Both the position numbers and the translations under genes were made by a program. A DNA stretch of 64,000 bases. Source: Bacilli bacterium (GTDB taxonomy: Bacteria > Bacillota_I > Bacilli_A > RFN20 > CAG-288). Below the pieces are notes generated by a model that was not told where the DNA came from, searched no databases, and saw nothing but the letters and a program-made list of their open reading frames with translations. The stretch lies in contig JALCRV010000010.1 of NCBI GenBank assembly GCA_022652945.1, positions 29,421 through 93,420 of the forward strand, given 5' to 3'. How positions within the stretch are numbered: position 1 is the stretch's first letter; the number at the start of each line of letters is the position of its first letter. Of this stretch, positions 1 to 8,280 are shown one piece after another.

Positions 1-26
1 AATTTTTAAAAATCAGATATATAAAA

Positions 27-458
27 TCACTGGTTTTCCTTCTTCTTATAAAGAGAAAGAAGATATATTTCCAGTGGGAAGATAATTAAAGGCAGACTAG
101 CTAAACCACCTCCGATAAAAGCTGATATCTCTGCTATTTGCCCACTGAATTTATTAGTTAAGACTAAGAGGACGATAATTTCAGAACTCACCAAAAGCAG
201 CAGCCAGATCAGAAAGATAACACCGAGAAGTTTCTTTTTTTGGAGGAAGACTTTCACTCCTAAGGAATAGGCTAAAGCGGAAGCATAAAAAGAAAGAAGC
301 AAGAAGAAAAACAGAAGTAGATTCCTTTCCTCTGTTTCAAAAATAAGATATGAAAGACCCGTACTGAAATATAAGATCAACCAAGGTAAAATAGTCAAAG
401 CCAAACCGACAAAAATCCAGAGGGCAACAAAGCCCTTTTTAATTCCTAGTTTGGTCAT
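27..458 (-). CDS. Small four-helix membrane protein of the ABC exporter operon
   Basis: Function not recognised. The 143-residue product is almost entirely hydrophobic, with four predicted membrane helices (about residues 12-35, 45-70, 76-100 and 112-136) and a short basic tail ending KKKENQ. It is the last gene of a minus-strand operon: its start is one base beyond the stop of the FtsX-type permease, so it is very likely co-transcribed and may be translationally coupled. The position suggests an accessory membrane subunit of the exporter, or simply a co-transcribed membrane protein; nothing in the sequence decides between these. Confidence 0.7.
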   Translation of the reverse strand: MTKLGIKKGFVALWIFVGLALTILPWLILYFSTGLSYLIFETEERNLLLFFFLLLSFYASALAYSLGVKVFLQKKKLLGVIFLIWLLLLVSSEIIVLLVLTNKFSGQIAEISAFIGGGLASLPLIIFPLEIYLLSLYKKKENQ

Positions 459-459
459 T

Positions 460-2991
460 CTATTCCACCGATTTCAAAGATTCGACCATCTTTATTTTCT
501 TCGTACGCCTTGAGAGAAGGACGTTAACGACAAAGGCGGTACCTAAGGAGACAAAGACGGAAAGAAGATACGTCGTCCATTTAACGTTATATAAGTAAGT
601 GATGAATTCGTTTTTATTCACAGTCATAACCAAGATACACATCGGGAGTCCGAAGAAAAGACCGATAAATGTTCCGATGATAGTGTCGAACATTATCTCG
701 GTAATCAAAGTCTTGGCTATTTCATGATAACGGAAGCCGAGGACTTTCATCGTGGCAATATCTCTGGTCCGTTCAGAGATATTTAAAGAAGTCAGATTAT
801 AGATAACGACAGCGGATAAAAGGATTGCAAAGATCTCCACAACCCTGGTCATAATCCTGACCGAGGATAAAAGCTCATCGATATAAGCGAAATATTCATC
901 CTGGGTCAGCAAGGAATTGGTCGAGGTGAATTCCCCGACCTGACTCTCCGGCCCATAATTATCCTGGATATAAGTTTTAACACTTAGAGGATCCTTCGAG
1001 CAGGTAATCCAGTAGTTATTTGGCTTTAGCCCCGCTTGAGTAAATTGGCTGTTTTTGGCATAGACCCCACGTAAGGAAGAAGAAGTAAAGATATATGTGA
1101 CTTTGGCGGTGTATTTGTTTCCGTTGATAACCACGGTCAATTCATCATTTAACTTAGCCCCGATATTCTCCGCGGTCGTCTTATCTAGAGTTACTCCGCC
1201 ATCTACTCCGTAAGGGATATGCAGACAAAGAGAGGTATCTTCTAGCAAAATAAGATTTGAATCAGCAGAACTTTTAGCGGCGAGGGAAACCGGATACTGA
1301 GTGATCTCTTCTAGTCTTTCCACTCCATCGATACCTTTAAGTTTAATAGCTAAAGACTCGGATGGGTGATTAGGGACGGCTGTGATGTCTCTGATCATCA
1401 GATGCCTGAAATCATTATCCAAGCAATTATCTAAGGTATCCATGATTCCGAATCCACAGACGAGCAAGGCGGTGCATCCTAAGGTACCTAAGATTACCAT
1501 CACGGTTTTCAATTTATTTCTGGACATATTCCTAAAGGCCATCTTGAAAGTCAACGTTTTTGAGGAAATGGCTTTAAAAGGAGCCAGCAGAGGTTTAGTC
1601 TCCCCTTTTCTTTGCTTCAATTTCGGAGCCTTGACACGGAGAGTATCCACCGGTTTTTCCCTAATGACAGAAAAGCAGACTAAGAAGGAAGCCAATAAGG
1701 AAATCAGAAGTAAGCCGACAGCCATCCAAACAGATAATAAAGAAGACGGGAAATAGGCCGGATAGAAAAAGCTGGCTCTTTTGGCTGGCACATCCCAAAG
1801 GAGCTTATATTTGATATTCATAACATCCGGGATAAATAAAGGGCCGATAAAGTAACCGAGGACTGTGCCGATCAGAGTCAAGAAGAAACCGTAGGAAACA
1901 TAATGCAGATAAATCTGGCTGCGCGGGACACCGATGGCCTTCAAAGAACCGATTTGCATCCTCTCCCGGATAATAATCTGTGAAATGGTCGTTAAGATAA
2001 CCAGTAAGGAAACAAGGAAGAAAATAACAGGAAAGACGAAAGTAAGCTTTAAAGCCTGTTCAATATCAGTCTCCAAACCTTGATAAGAGGGCAGAGACTC
2101 TTTTTTAAGAGCGATGACAAGATTATTAGTTGACTTGGAGGTGAAATATTCATTGATGGCGTTTAAAGAAGCTTCTTTATCGGAGGAATTAGCCAGAACT
2201 TGATTAGCCGAACCATTAATAAAGGAATAAATAAACGACTTAGTATCCCCTTTCTTTTGGGAAACTAAAGCTGCATCAAGTTTAGTCATATCGTAATTAT
2301 CGCTGACAACTTTATATAAGGAGGCTGAAATAAGATCGGGATCAGAATACATCACAGTCGAAGAAACATATTTGGAAGTCTTGACAGCTTCTGGATGAAG
2401 CATGGTTCCGGTGATTTCAAATTCAAGCTTAATAGTATTATCAGCCAAGACATTGCTTTTTCCTGTTTGGACATAGGAAGTTAAGAAAGGAAGCATAAAA
2501 GCAATAGAGGGAGTCGTCAGTAAATAATTGGTCATTTCCAGTTCTATACTATCACCCAGGTTCAATAGGTTCGCTTCCAGATATGAATCGCAGACCACAA
2601 ACCCAGAAGTACCGCTGACCATCATCGGCACCGATAAAGTATTGGTTGTTGGAGCGGACAATAAAGAGACCGCGCGTTTCTCTCTAGTGCAGGATAAGGT
2701 GGCACGCTTTTCCGCAACACTAACTCCCTTAGCTCCTTTGACTGCTTCAAAATCCCCGCTCTCCAAACCGGTGGTCGTCACATAAAGATCAGCGTAGTTA
2801 GAAGCCTGGTAAAGGGCATCAGCGCGCTCGCGAAGATTGTAAGCATTCGAGGTTAGACCCGAGAAGAGACAGACAGCCAAAAAGGAAATAGCAATTACAG
2901 AGAAGAACTGCTTAATGTTCCCTTTAATAGATCTAAGCAACTCTTTAAATAGTAAATGGGTTGTCTTTTCTTTCAATTGTTCTTTTACCAT
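460..2991 (-). CDS. FtsX-type ABC transporter permease with duplicated core
   Basis: Membrane subunit of a MacB/LolCE-like (type VII) ABC system, a family that moves lipids, peptides or antibiotics or transmits force across the membrane. The 843-residue protein has one N-terminal helix (about 27-48), a long extracytoplasmic region, three helices (about 315-450), another helix near 498, a second external domain and three C-terminal helices. This is the duplicated FtsX architecture typical of Gram-positive exporters with a single large permease. Its start overlaps the end of the ATPase gene by 7 bases, which argues for coupled translation. The substrate cannot be read from sequence. Confidence 0.88.
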   Translation of the reverse strand: MVKEQLKEKTTHLLFKELLRSIKGNIKQFFSVIAISFLAVCLFSGLTSNAYNLRERADALYQASNYADLYVTTTGLESGDFEAVKGAKGVSVAEKRATLSCTREKRAVSLLSAPTTNTLSVPMMVSGTSGFVVCDSYLEANLLNLGDSIELEMTNYLLTTPSIAFMLPFLTSYVQTGKSNVLADNTIKLEFEITGTMLHPEAVKTSKYVSSTVMYSDPDLISASLYKVVSDNYDMTKLDAALVSQKKGDTKSFIYSFINGSANQVLANSSDKEASLNAINEYFTSKSTNNLVIALKKESLPSYQGLETDIEQALKLTFVFPVIFFLVSLLVILTTISQIIIRERMQIGSLKAIGVPRSQIYLHYVSYGFFLTLIGTVLGYFIGPLFIPDVMNIKYKLLWDVPAKRASFFYPAYFPSSLLSVWMAVGLLLISLLASFLVCFSVIREKPVDTLRVKAPKLKQRKGETKPLLAPFKAISSKTLTFKMAFRNMSRNKLKTVMVILGTLGCTALLVCGFGIMDTLDNCLDNDFRHLMIRDITAVPNHPSESLAIKLKGIDGVERLEEITQYPVSLAAKSSADSNLILLEDTSLCLHIPYGVDGGVTLDKTTAENIGAKLNDELTVVINGNKYTAKVTYIFTSSSLRGVYAKNSQFTQAGLKPNNYWITCSKDPLSVKTYIQDNYGPESQVGEFTSTNSLLTQDEYFAYIDELLSSVRIMTRVVEIFAILLSAVVIYNLTSLNISERTRDIATMKVLGFRYHEIAKTLITEIMFDTIIGTFIGLFFGLPMCILVMTVNKNEFITYLYNVKWTTYLLSVFVSLGTAFVVNVLLSRRTKKIKMVESLKSVE

Positions 2992-3686
2992 TTGATATCA
3001 TCTAAATCAGCCCTGACTGGCTGCAGTTTATTTTCAATGATTTTGCCATCGGCGATCCTGATTAATCGGGTGGCGACATTAGCTAAGTTAGAATTGTGCG
3101 TAACGATGATTACGGTTGTTTGCCTTGCCACAGAAATGTGGTAAAGCAATTTAATTATTGAAGATCCAGTCTTTGAATCCAAAGCCCCAGTCGGCTCATC
3201 GCAAAGAAGCAATTTCGGATTCTTTACAACCGCTCTGGCAATCGAGACTCTCTGTTGCTCCCCACCGGAAAGCTGGGAAGGAAAGTTGTTGGCTCTTTTC
3301 TCCAACCCGACTTCTTTAAGCACCTCTTGAGGATCAAGAGGATTTTTCACGATCGAAGCAGCAATCTCAACATTTTCATAAGCAGTCAAGTTATTCATCA
3401 GGTTATAGAACTGAAAAACAAAGCCGATATCATTTCTTCGAAAGTCCTCTAAGGCTTTATAATCCGCTTTAGCTATATCCTTCCCTGCTATTTCATATGA
3501 GCCCGAAGTAGGAGCATCCATGCCACCTAAAAGATTAAGAAGAGTGGTTTTGCCAGCTCCGGAAGCACCTAAGACAACAATAAATTCACCTTTTTCAGCC
3601 GCGAAAGAGACGTGATCAAGGGCTTTAACTTGCAGTTCGCCTTCACCATAAAATTTACATAAATCATTTACCTGGATAAATGGCAT
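2985..3686 (-). CDS. ABC transporter ATP-binding protein (MacB/LolD family)
   Basis: Cytoplasmic ATPase that should power the FtsX-type permease encoded next. All ABC motifs are present in its 233 residues: Walker [10 protein letters not shown] at about 40-48, the Q-loop near 92, the signature LSGGEQQR at 139-146, Walker B LLLCDEP at 159-165, and an H-loop VTH near 197. Length is typical of the LolD/MacB ATPase family. It is the first gene of the operon and is followed by the permease with a 7-base overlap. No regulator or two-component system, such as those linked to bacitracin-type exporters, is adjacent. Confidence 0.93.
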   Translation of the reverse strand: MPFIQVNDLCKFYGEGELQVKALDHVSFAAEKGEFIVVLGASGAGKTTLLNLLGGMDAPTSGSYEIAGKDIAKADYKALEDFRRNDIGFVFQFYNLMNNLTAYENVEIAASIVKNPLDPQEVLKEVGLEKRANNFPSQLSGGEQQRVSIARAVVKNPKLLLCDEPTGALDSKTGSSIIKLLYHISVARQTTVIIVTHNSNLANVATRLIRIADGKIIENKLQPVRADLDDIKW

Positions 3687-3832
3687 AAAACCTTTCGCCC
3701 CCTCGTTTTTTCTACCCTAAATGATAACATATAAATGAAATAACCTTATAACCTTTTCTCCAGGTTTTTGAAAATAGTTTCCTTCCTATGGTTATAGCCA
3801 TTTATAGGCGATTTTTTGGGTGCGGATTTTTG

Positions 3833-3861
3833 TTGACTACCAAAATCAATGTTGATATTAT
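3833..3861 (+). promoter_or_regulatory. Promoter of the tRNA cluster
   Basis: A -35 box TTGACT (3833-3838) and a -10 box TATTAT (3856-3861) are separated by exactly 17 bases. Initiation is expected near 3868, about 15 bases before tRNA-Val. This is a sigma-70/sigma-A type promoter read directly from sequence. Confidence 0.8.
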
Positions 3862-3882
3862 AAATAGGACGCTCTGAAGGAT

Positions 3883-3958
3883 GGATGTTTAGCTCAGCTG
3901 GGAGAGCATCGCCTTTACACGGCGGAGGTCATAGGTCCGAGCCCTATAACATCCACCA
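3883..3958 (+). tRNA. tRNA-Val (anticodon UAC)
   Basis: A complete 76-base cloverleaf. The acceptor stem GGATGTT pairs with AACATCC, the anticodon loop TTTACAC gives UAC, the T-loop is TCCGAGC, and the 3' CCA is encoded. It is the first of four tRNA genes in one transcription unit. Confidence 0.96.
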
Positions 3959-4002
3959 TGTTAATATGAGTGTCAACGAGTTATACGAGACGAGGCTTTG
4001 CT

Positions 4003-4086
4003 GGGAGAATAGCGAAACGGTTAAACGCGGCAGACTGTAAATCTGTTCCTTCGGGTTCGGTGGTTCGAATCCACCTTCTCCCACCA
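4003..4086 (+). tRNA. tRNA-Tyr (anticodon GUA)
   Basis: An 84-base tRNA with the long variable arm expected for bacterial tRNA-Tyr. The acceptor stem GGGAGAA pairs with TTCTCCC, the anticodon loop CTGTAAA gives GUA, and CCA is encoded. It lies 44 bases after tRNA-Val. Confidence 0.96.
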
Positions 4087-4090
4087 TTTT

Positions 4091-4165
4091 TGGGGCATAG
4101 CCAAGTGGTAAGGCATCAGACTTTGACTCTGATATGCCCTGGTTCGAACCCAGGTGCCCCAGCCA
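4091..4165 (+). tRNA. tRNA-Gln (anticodon UUG)
   Basis: A 75-base cloverleaf with acceptor stem TGGGGCA pairing with TGCCCCA, anticodon loop CTTTGAC (UUG) and an encoded CCA. It starts 4 bases after tRNA-Tyr. A second glutamine isoacceptor (CUG) is found at 14328. Confidence 0.96.
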
Positions 4166-4201
4166 TTTCTGATTATTACCACGTTGGATATACATATATC
4201 T

Positions 4202-4277
4202 GACCCATTAGCTCAGTTGGTAGAGCATTTCACTTTTAATGAAAGGGTCTGGCGTTCGAACCGCCAATGGGTCACCA
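4202..4277 (+). tRNA. tRNA-Lys (anticodon UUU)
   Basis: A 76-base cloverleaf with acceptor stem GACCCAT pairing with ATGGGTC, anticodon loop CTTTTAA (UUU), T-loop TTCGAAC and an encoded CCA. It is the last tRNA of the cluster and is followed by a terminator hairpin. Confidence 0.96.
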
Positions 4278-4285
4278 TCGTTAAA

Positions 4286-4322
4286 AAAGCCGGGTCCACC
4301 AATGGATTCGGTTTTTTCTTTT
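4286..4322 (+). terminator. Intrinsic terminator of the tRNA cluster
   Basis: An A-rich run leads into a hairpin whose arms AAGCCGGGTCCA and TGGATTCGGTTT pair with a few G-T wobbles over a four-base loop. A run of T follows. It begins about 9 bases after the CCA of tRNA-Lys. Confidence 0.75.
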
Positions 4323-4371
4323 TAAGCTTTTTCTTAATGGCTGTGTCTCTCTGTCTTTGAATTGAAAACAC

Positions 4372-4400
4372 TTGTATTTAATATAAATACAAAATATAAT
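4372..4400 (+). promoter_or_regulatory. Threonine operon promoter with overlapping palindromic operator
   Basis: A -35 box TTGTAT (4372-4377) and a perfect -10 box TATAAT (4395-4400) are 17 bases apart. A perfect inverted repeat occupies 4372-4392: half-sites TTGTATTTA and TAAATACAA around a three-base centre. It covers the whole -35 box and most of the spacer, which is the geometry of a repressor operator. The ACT-domain protein encoded second in the operon is the obvious candidate ligand-binding regulator; that link is inference. A good ribosome site (GGGAG) precedes the ATG at 4433. Confidence 0.7.
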
Positions 4401-4432
4401 TAGTCCATTAGCCTAGGAAGGGAGAAAAGGAC

Positions 4433-6763
4433 ATGTTTTTTAGCACTAGAGACGCCTCATTAACAATCAGCGCCTCCCAAGCCATTATCAAAGGCATCAG
4501 CGATGATGGAGGTCTTTTCCTGCCGAAAGAAATAAAAAAACTCCCCTATGAGAAACTAATTAACTCTACATATCCCGAAATTGCTTATTCAATCCTCAGA
4601 GAATATTTAGATGATTTTTCCGATGTGGAAATAAAAGAAGCCGTGAAGAAAGCCTACGGAGCAGAAAACTTCCCGGAAAAGATAACTGGCTTAACAACCT
4701 TCGGTGACTTCTCATTTCTCGAACTTTTCCATGGGCGGACTTTGACTTTCAAGGATATGGCTCTATCTCTTCTGCCTTTTTTGATGGAAGAAGCATTAAA
4801 AAAGCATCCGGAAGAAAAATCGCTTCATATTTTGACCGCTACCAGCGGGGACACGGGAAGCGCTGTTCTTTCCAGTTTCCGTAATTGTCAGAATATCTCA
4901 GTCTCTGTTCTCTATCCGGATGGAGGGATTTCCTATATCCAAGAAAAGCAGATGCTTTCCTTCACTTCCCCTACCGAAAGAGCCTACGCTTTACAAGATA
5001 GCAACTTTGATGACTGCCAGGCTTTAGTTAAAAAACTTTTGGTTGAGAAGCCTTACGGCTTAAATTACACTTCGGCTAATTCCATCAATATCGGAAGATT
5101 GCTGCCTCAGATTGTCTATTACTATTATTCCTATATATCTTTAGTTAAAAATGGGACCATCAAACCCGGGGAACTGATCGATGTAGTTGTCCCCACCGGT
5201 AATTTCGGTGATATCTTTGCAGCCTACTTAGCTAAGAAGATGTCTTTGCCTTTAAATAAACTCGTAGTAGCCTCTAACGCCAATCGGATCTTAACTGATT
5301 TCTTCTCTAAAGGCGTTTACGATACCAAGAGGGACTTTATAAAAACCAATTCCCCTTCAATGGACATCTTGATTTCCTCTAATCTAGAAAGATTGCTCTA
5401 CCTCACTTGTCTAAATGATAAAACTGTCCAAGACTTAGAAAATGATTTAAGGCAAAAAGGAAGTTTTAAAGTCAGTGAAGAATTCTTAAAGAAGCTTCAG
5501 ATGGACTTTTTATGTTGCTCCTCTTCAGAAGAGGAGACTTTACAAGGAATTAAAGATTGTGAAGACAAATATAACTATCTGATTGATCCGCACACCAGCG
5601 TAGCTTATCAAGCTTATCAAAAGATAAAGACTTATCTTCCTTCTAAGCATTCCTTAATTGTCTCCACCGCTTCACCTTTAAAGTTTCCTTTAACAATCGC
5701 CAGGGCTCTAAATATTGAACAGACAGATGATTTAAAGGCCTTAAAGCAAATAATCCTTAAGACCAAAATATCCGTTCCCTCTCAACTGGAAGACGCCTTA
5801 AATACTCCCTCACCTAAATATTTAATTAAAGGGGAAGAATTTAAAGAGGTTCTCTATCCGACTAAACATCATATTTTTAAAGTCCCGGCTTCTTCCGCTA
5901 ACCTAGGTCCCGGATTTGATGTAGCCGGTTTGGCCTTAAGTCTTTTTAACACTTTCTCTTTCCAAAAGAATAAAGAAGATATCCTTGAGGGCTTCATAGG
6001 CGAAGAAGAATTAAAGGATAATCTGGTTCTGAAAAGCTATCGCAGATTCTTTGAAGAATATCATTTGCCTTACCAACCAGTCAGGATCAAAATGCTTAAC
6101 TGCCTTATTCCTCTCTCCCGCGGACTGGGAAGTTCTGCCGCCTGTATAATCGCAGGCCTGATAGGTGCAAATGAAATCTGCAACCGGCTCTTGGAGAAAA
6201 AAGATCTGCTGGATTTAGCAACGAAAATCGAGGGGCATCCGGATAATGTGGCTTGTTGCCTTTTAGGCGGCTTAGTCTGTTCTTTTAAAAATAGCTCAGG
6301 AAAACTGGTTCCCTTAAAATATCCAGTAAACCCTAACTTAAAATTCGTAGTCTTAGTTCCAGAGCAGGAGTTTTCTACAAAAATTGCTCGCAGCGCCTTA
6401 TTAGCTTCTTACCCTTTAGCGGACATCACTTTTGATGCTTCACGCTTAGTAAATCTCCCCTTAGCTTTCCAGACCGGGGATACCTCTCTTCTTTATGAGT
6501 TACTGAGCGATAAAATCCACATTCCTTACCGTCTGCCTTTAATCGAGGAAGGAAGCAAAATAATGGGTATCTGCCAGAGATTTCATATTCCTTTCACTAT
6601 TTCGGGAGCCGGCTCTTCTTTATTAGTCATCCTAAGGGAAGATCAAAAAGAAGAACTCTCGGAGCTGGAAAAAGCCATCGGATCTGAATGTGTCGGAAAA
6701 TGGCAAATAAAAGAACTATCCATCTGCCAAAATGGTGTTAAAGAGGAGGAAAAGGTCAAATGA
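4433..6763 (+). CDS. thrCB: Fused threonine synthase-homoserine kinase
   Basis: One 776-residue polypeptide carries the last two steps of threonine synthesis. Residues 1 to about 465 are threonine synthase (PLP-dependent; O-phosphohomoserine to threonine), with the presumptive PLP lysine K107 in TLTFKDMA and the phosphate-binding segment SGDTGSAV (about 138-145). From about residue 478 it is homoserine kinase of the GHMP family: N-terminal motif PASSANLGPGFDVAG, ATP loop RGLGSSAA near 563-570, and the C-terminal motif ISGAGSSLL. Both halves look full-length and intact. These are usually separate genes. The fusion could channel the labile phosphohomoserine intermediate. It is first in the operon and overlaps the next gene by 4 bases (ATGA). 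Confidence 0.93.
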   Translation: MFFSTRDASLTISASQAIIKGISDDGGLFLPKEIKKLPYEKLINSTYPEIAYSILREYLDDFSDVEIKEAVKKAYGAENFPEKITGLTTFGDFSFLELFHGRTLTFKDMALSLLPFLMEEALKKHPEEKSLHILTATSGDTGSAVLSSFRNCQNISVSVLYPDGGISYIQEKQMLSFTSPTERAYALQDSNFDDCQALVKKLLVEKPYGLNYTSANSINIGRLLPQIVYYYYSYISLVKNGTIKPGELIDVVVPTGNFGDIFAAYLAKKMSLPLNKLVVASNANRILTDFFSKGVYDTKRDFIKTNSPSMDILISSNLERLLYLTCLNDKTVQDLENDLRQKGSFKVSEEFLKKLQMDFLCCSSSEEETLQGIKDCEDKYNYLIDPHTSVAYQAYQKIKTYLPSKHSLIVSTASPLKFPLTIARALNIEQTDDLKALKQIILKTKISVPSQLEDALNTPSPKYLIKGEEFKEVLYPTKHHIFKVPASSANLGPGFDVAGLALSLFNTFSFQKNKEDILEGFIGEEELKDNLVLKSYRRFFEEYHLPYQPVRIKMLNCLIPLSRGLGSSAACIIAGLIGANEICNRLLEKKDLLDLATKIEGHPDNVACCLLGGLVCSFKNSSGKLVPLKYPVNPNLKFVVLVPEQEFSTKIARSALLASYPLADITFDASRLVNLPLAFQTGDTSLLYELLSDKIHIPYRLPLIEEGSKIMGICQRFHIPFTISGAGSSLLVILREDQKEELSELEKAIGSECVGKWQIKELSICQNGVKEEEKVK

Positions 6764-7191
6764 GCAACGATTTTTTACTAGTCTCTAAAGCGGTCCTTCC
6801 CGATTACTTCCCAAAGATTGTAAAAGCCAAGGATTTAATCGCCGCTTCGAATATCTCCGTAACCGAAGCCTGTAAGACACTCGGCATCTCCCGCTCCGTT
6901 TTTTATAAATATAAAGATGCTATCTATATTCCGAGCGGTTCCCTAGCAAAAAAAGCTATCATCTCGATTAAAGCTGATGATTTCCCCGGGGTTCTTTCTT
7001 CAATACTGATTACCATCTCCAAGAACCAAGGAAATGTTTTAACAATCTCTCAGGATATGCCAATCCACGGTTTAGCCTATATCACGATGATGATTAACAC
7101 GCGGAATATGGTGGTCGGTTTAACTGACTTGGTTAAGGAGTTATCTTCCTTGCCCCATCTTAGAAAGGCGGATGTCTTAGCTTATGATTAA
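6760..7191 (+). CDS. thrR: ACT-domain transcriptional regulator, ThrR/PheB (UPF0735) family
   Basis: A 143-residue protein with an N-terminal helix-turn-helix-like segment (about 30-56, containing ACKTLGISRSVFYKYK) and a C-terminal ACT domain (about 68-140), the fold that binds amino acids in allosteric enzymes and regulators. This is the UPF0735 family. Its Bacillus subtilis member ThrR (YszB/PheB) is a DNA-binding regulator of threonine genes. Here it is embedded in the threonine operon, overlapping thrCB by 4 bases and hom by 8, so autoregulation through the promoter palindrome at 4372-4392 is the natural model. The family call is firm; the target and effector are inferred. Confidence 0.82.
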   Translation: MSNDFLLVSKAVLPDYFPKIVKAKDLIAASNISVTEACKTLGISRSVFYKYKDAIYIPSGSLAKKAIISIKADDFPGVLSSILITISKNQGNVLTISQDMPIHGLAYITMMINTRNMVVGLTDLVKELSSLPHLRKADVLAYD

Positions 7192-8266
7192 TATCGGCTT
7201 ATTCGGTTATGGCACGGTGGGACACGGAGTCAAGGAACTTTTGGCTTCTCAAAAGAACATTGGAGTTTTTAATTTAAAGAAGGTTTTTGATCGGAAAGAA
7301 AAAGCGGAGGAAATCGGTGATATCTACGCTTCTTCCATTAAAGAAATCACCGCTGATAACAATATCGATACTGTCATTGAATGTATGGGTGGGGATGAGT
7401 TGCCTTACCAGGCTATAACATCGTCTTTAAAGGCTGGGAAGAATGTCATTTCTTCAAATAAAGAAACGATTTCCAAGCATTTAAAAGAATATCTTGCCTT
7501 GGCAAAGGAAAATCATGCTTCAATTCAGTTTGAAGCCAGCGTAGGAGGAGGGATTCCGTTAATTAATCCCCTCTGGTGTCTTTCTCAGTTTGATCAGATC
7601 GATTCTCTGCAAGGCATTTTAAATGGCACCTCTAACTCCATCCTGACGGAAATGGAAGAAAGCCAGCTTTCTTTCAACCAAGCCGTCAGTTTAGCTCAGC
7701 AAAAAGGCTTTGCTGAAAAGGATCCTTCCGATGATCTTAACGGAAACGATCTCGCCCGCAAAGGCGCTATCCTCGCTTCCTTGGCCTTTCAAGCAGAAAT
7801 TAAACCCGATGATTTTACTAGATTCGGAATCGAAAACCTTACACCGATGATTATCAGCACTTTGAAGAAAGCCGGTAAAAGAATCAAACTCATTCTCCTC
7901 GTTGAGAAAAAAGAAGAAGGCATTTTAAACTTGGTTCTGCCGGTAGCCTTTGATCTTCAAGCCCCCTTAGCCCTCGTTAAAGAAGAAACTAACGGCGTCT
8001 TGATCGACTGCAGTAAAAACGGCCCGCTGTTCTTTGAAGGCAAAGGTGCTGGAAAGAATCCGACTGCTTCCGCTATCCTGCAGGATTTAACCAGGGTCAA
8101 CTCTAATATTGCTCCTAGTTTCAATCCAGACATAAATAAACCTAAACTACTTAAGGAATTGCCGGGGCGGTTTTATGGATTCCATCCCGATGGAAGAATG
8201 GAAAAGCTAGTAGACCCAAGCGAAACCGAGTTAAGAAGTTTCAGCTTTATCTGCCAAGATAAATAA
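7184..8266 (+). CDS. hom: Homoserine dehydrogenase lacking the C-terminal ACT domain
   Basis: NAD(P)H-dependent reduction of aspartate semialdehyde to homoserine. The nucleotide-binding loop GYGTVGHGV is at residues 8-16. The catalytic domain motifs NGTSNSIL and FAEKDPSDDLNGNDLA match the family. At 360 residues it is shorter than the roughly 430-residue Bacillus enzyme because the regulatory ACT domain is absent, so it should not be feedback-inhibited by that domain. Control may instead come from the separate ACT protein encoded just upstream, with which it overlaps by 8 bases. Confidence 0.92.
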   Translation: MINIGLFGYGTVGHGVKELLASQKNIGVFNLKKVFDRKEKAEEIGDIYASSIKEITADNNIDTVIECMGGDELPYQAITSSLKAGKNVISSNKETISKHLKEYLALAKENHASIQFEASVGGGIPLINPLWCLSQFDQIDSLQGILNGTSNSILTEMEESQLSFNQAVSLAQQKGFAEKDPSDDLNGNDLARKGAILASLAFQAEIKPDDFTRFGIENLTPMIISTLKKAGKRIKLILLVEKKEEGILNLVLPVAFDLQAPLALVKEETNGVLIDCSKNGPLFFEGKGAGKNPTASAILQDLTRVNSNIAPSFNPDINKPKLLKELPGRFYGFHPDGRMEKLVDPSETELRSFSFICQDK

Positions 8267-8280
8267 AAAGGAGAACCAAG

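Noticed and set aside
3944..4360. Short open frames across the tRNA cluster
   Set aside because: They overlap four well-formed tRNA genes and their terminator.
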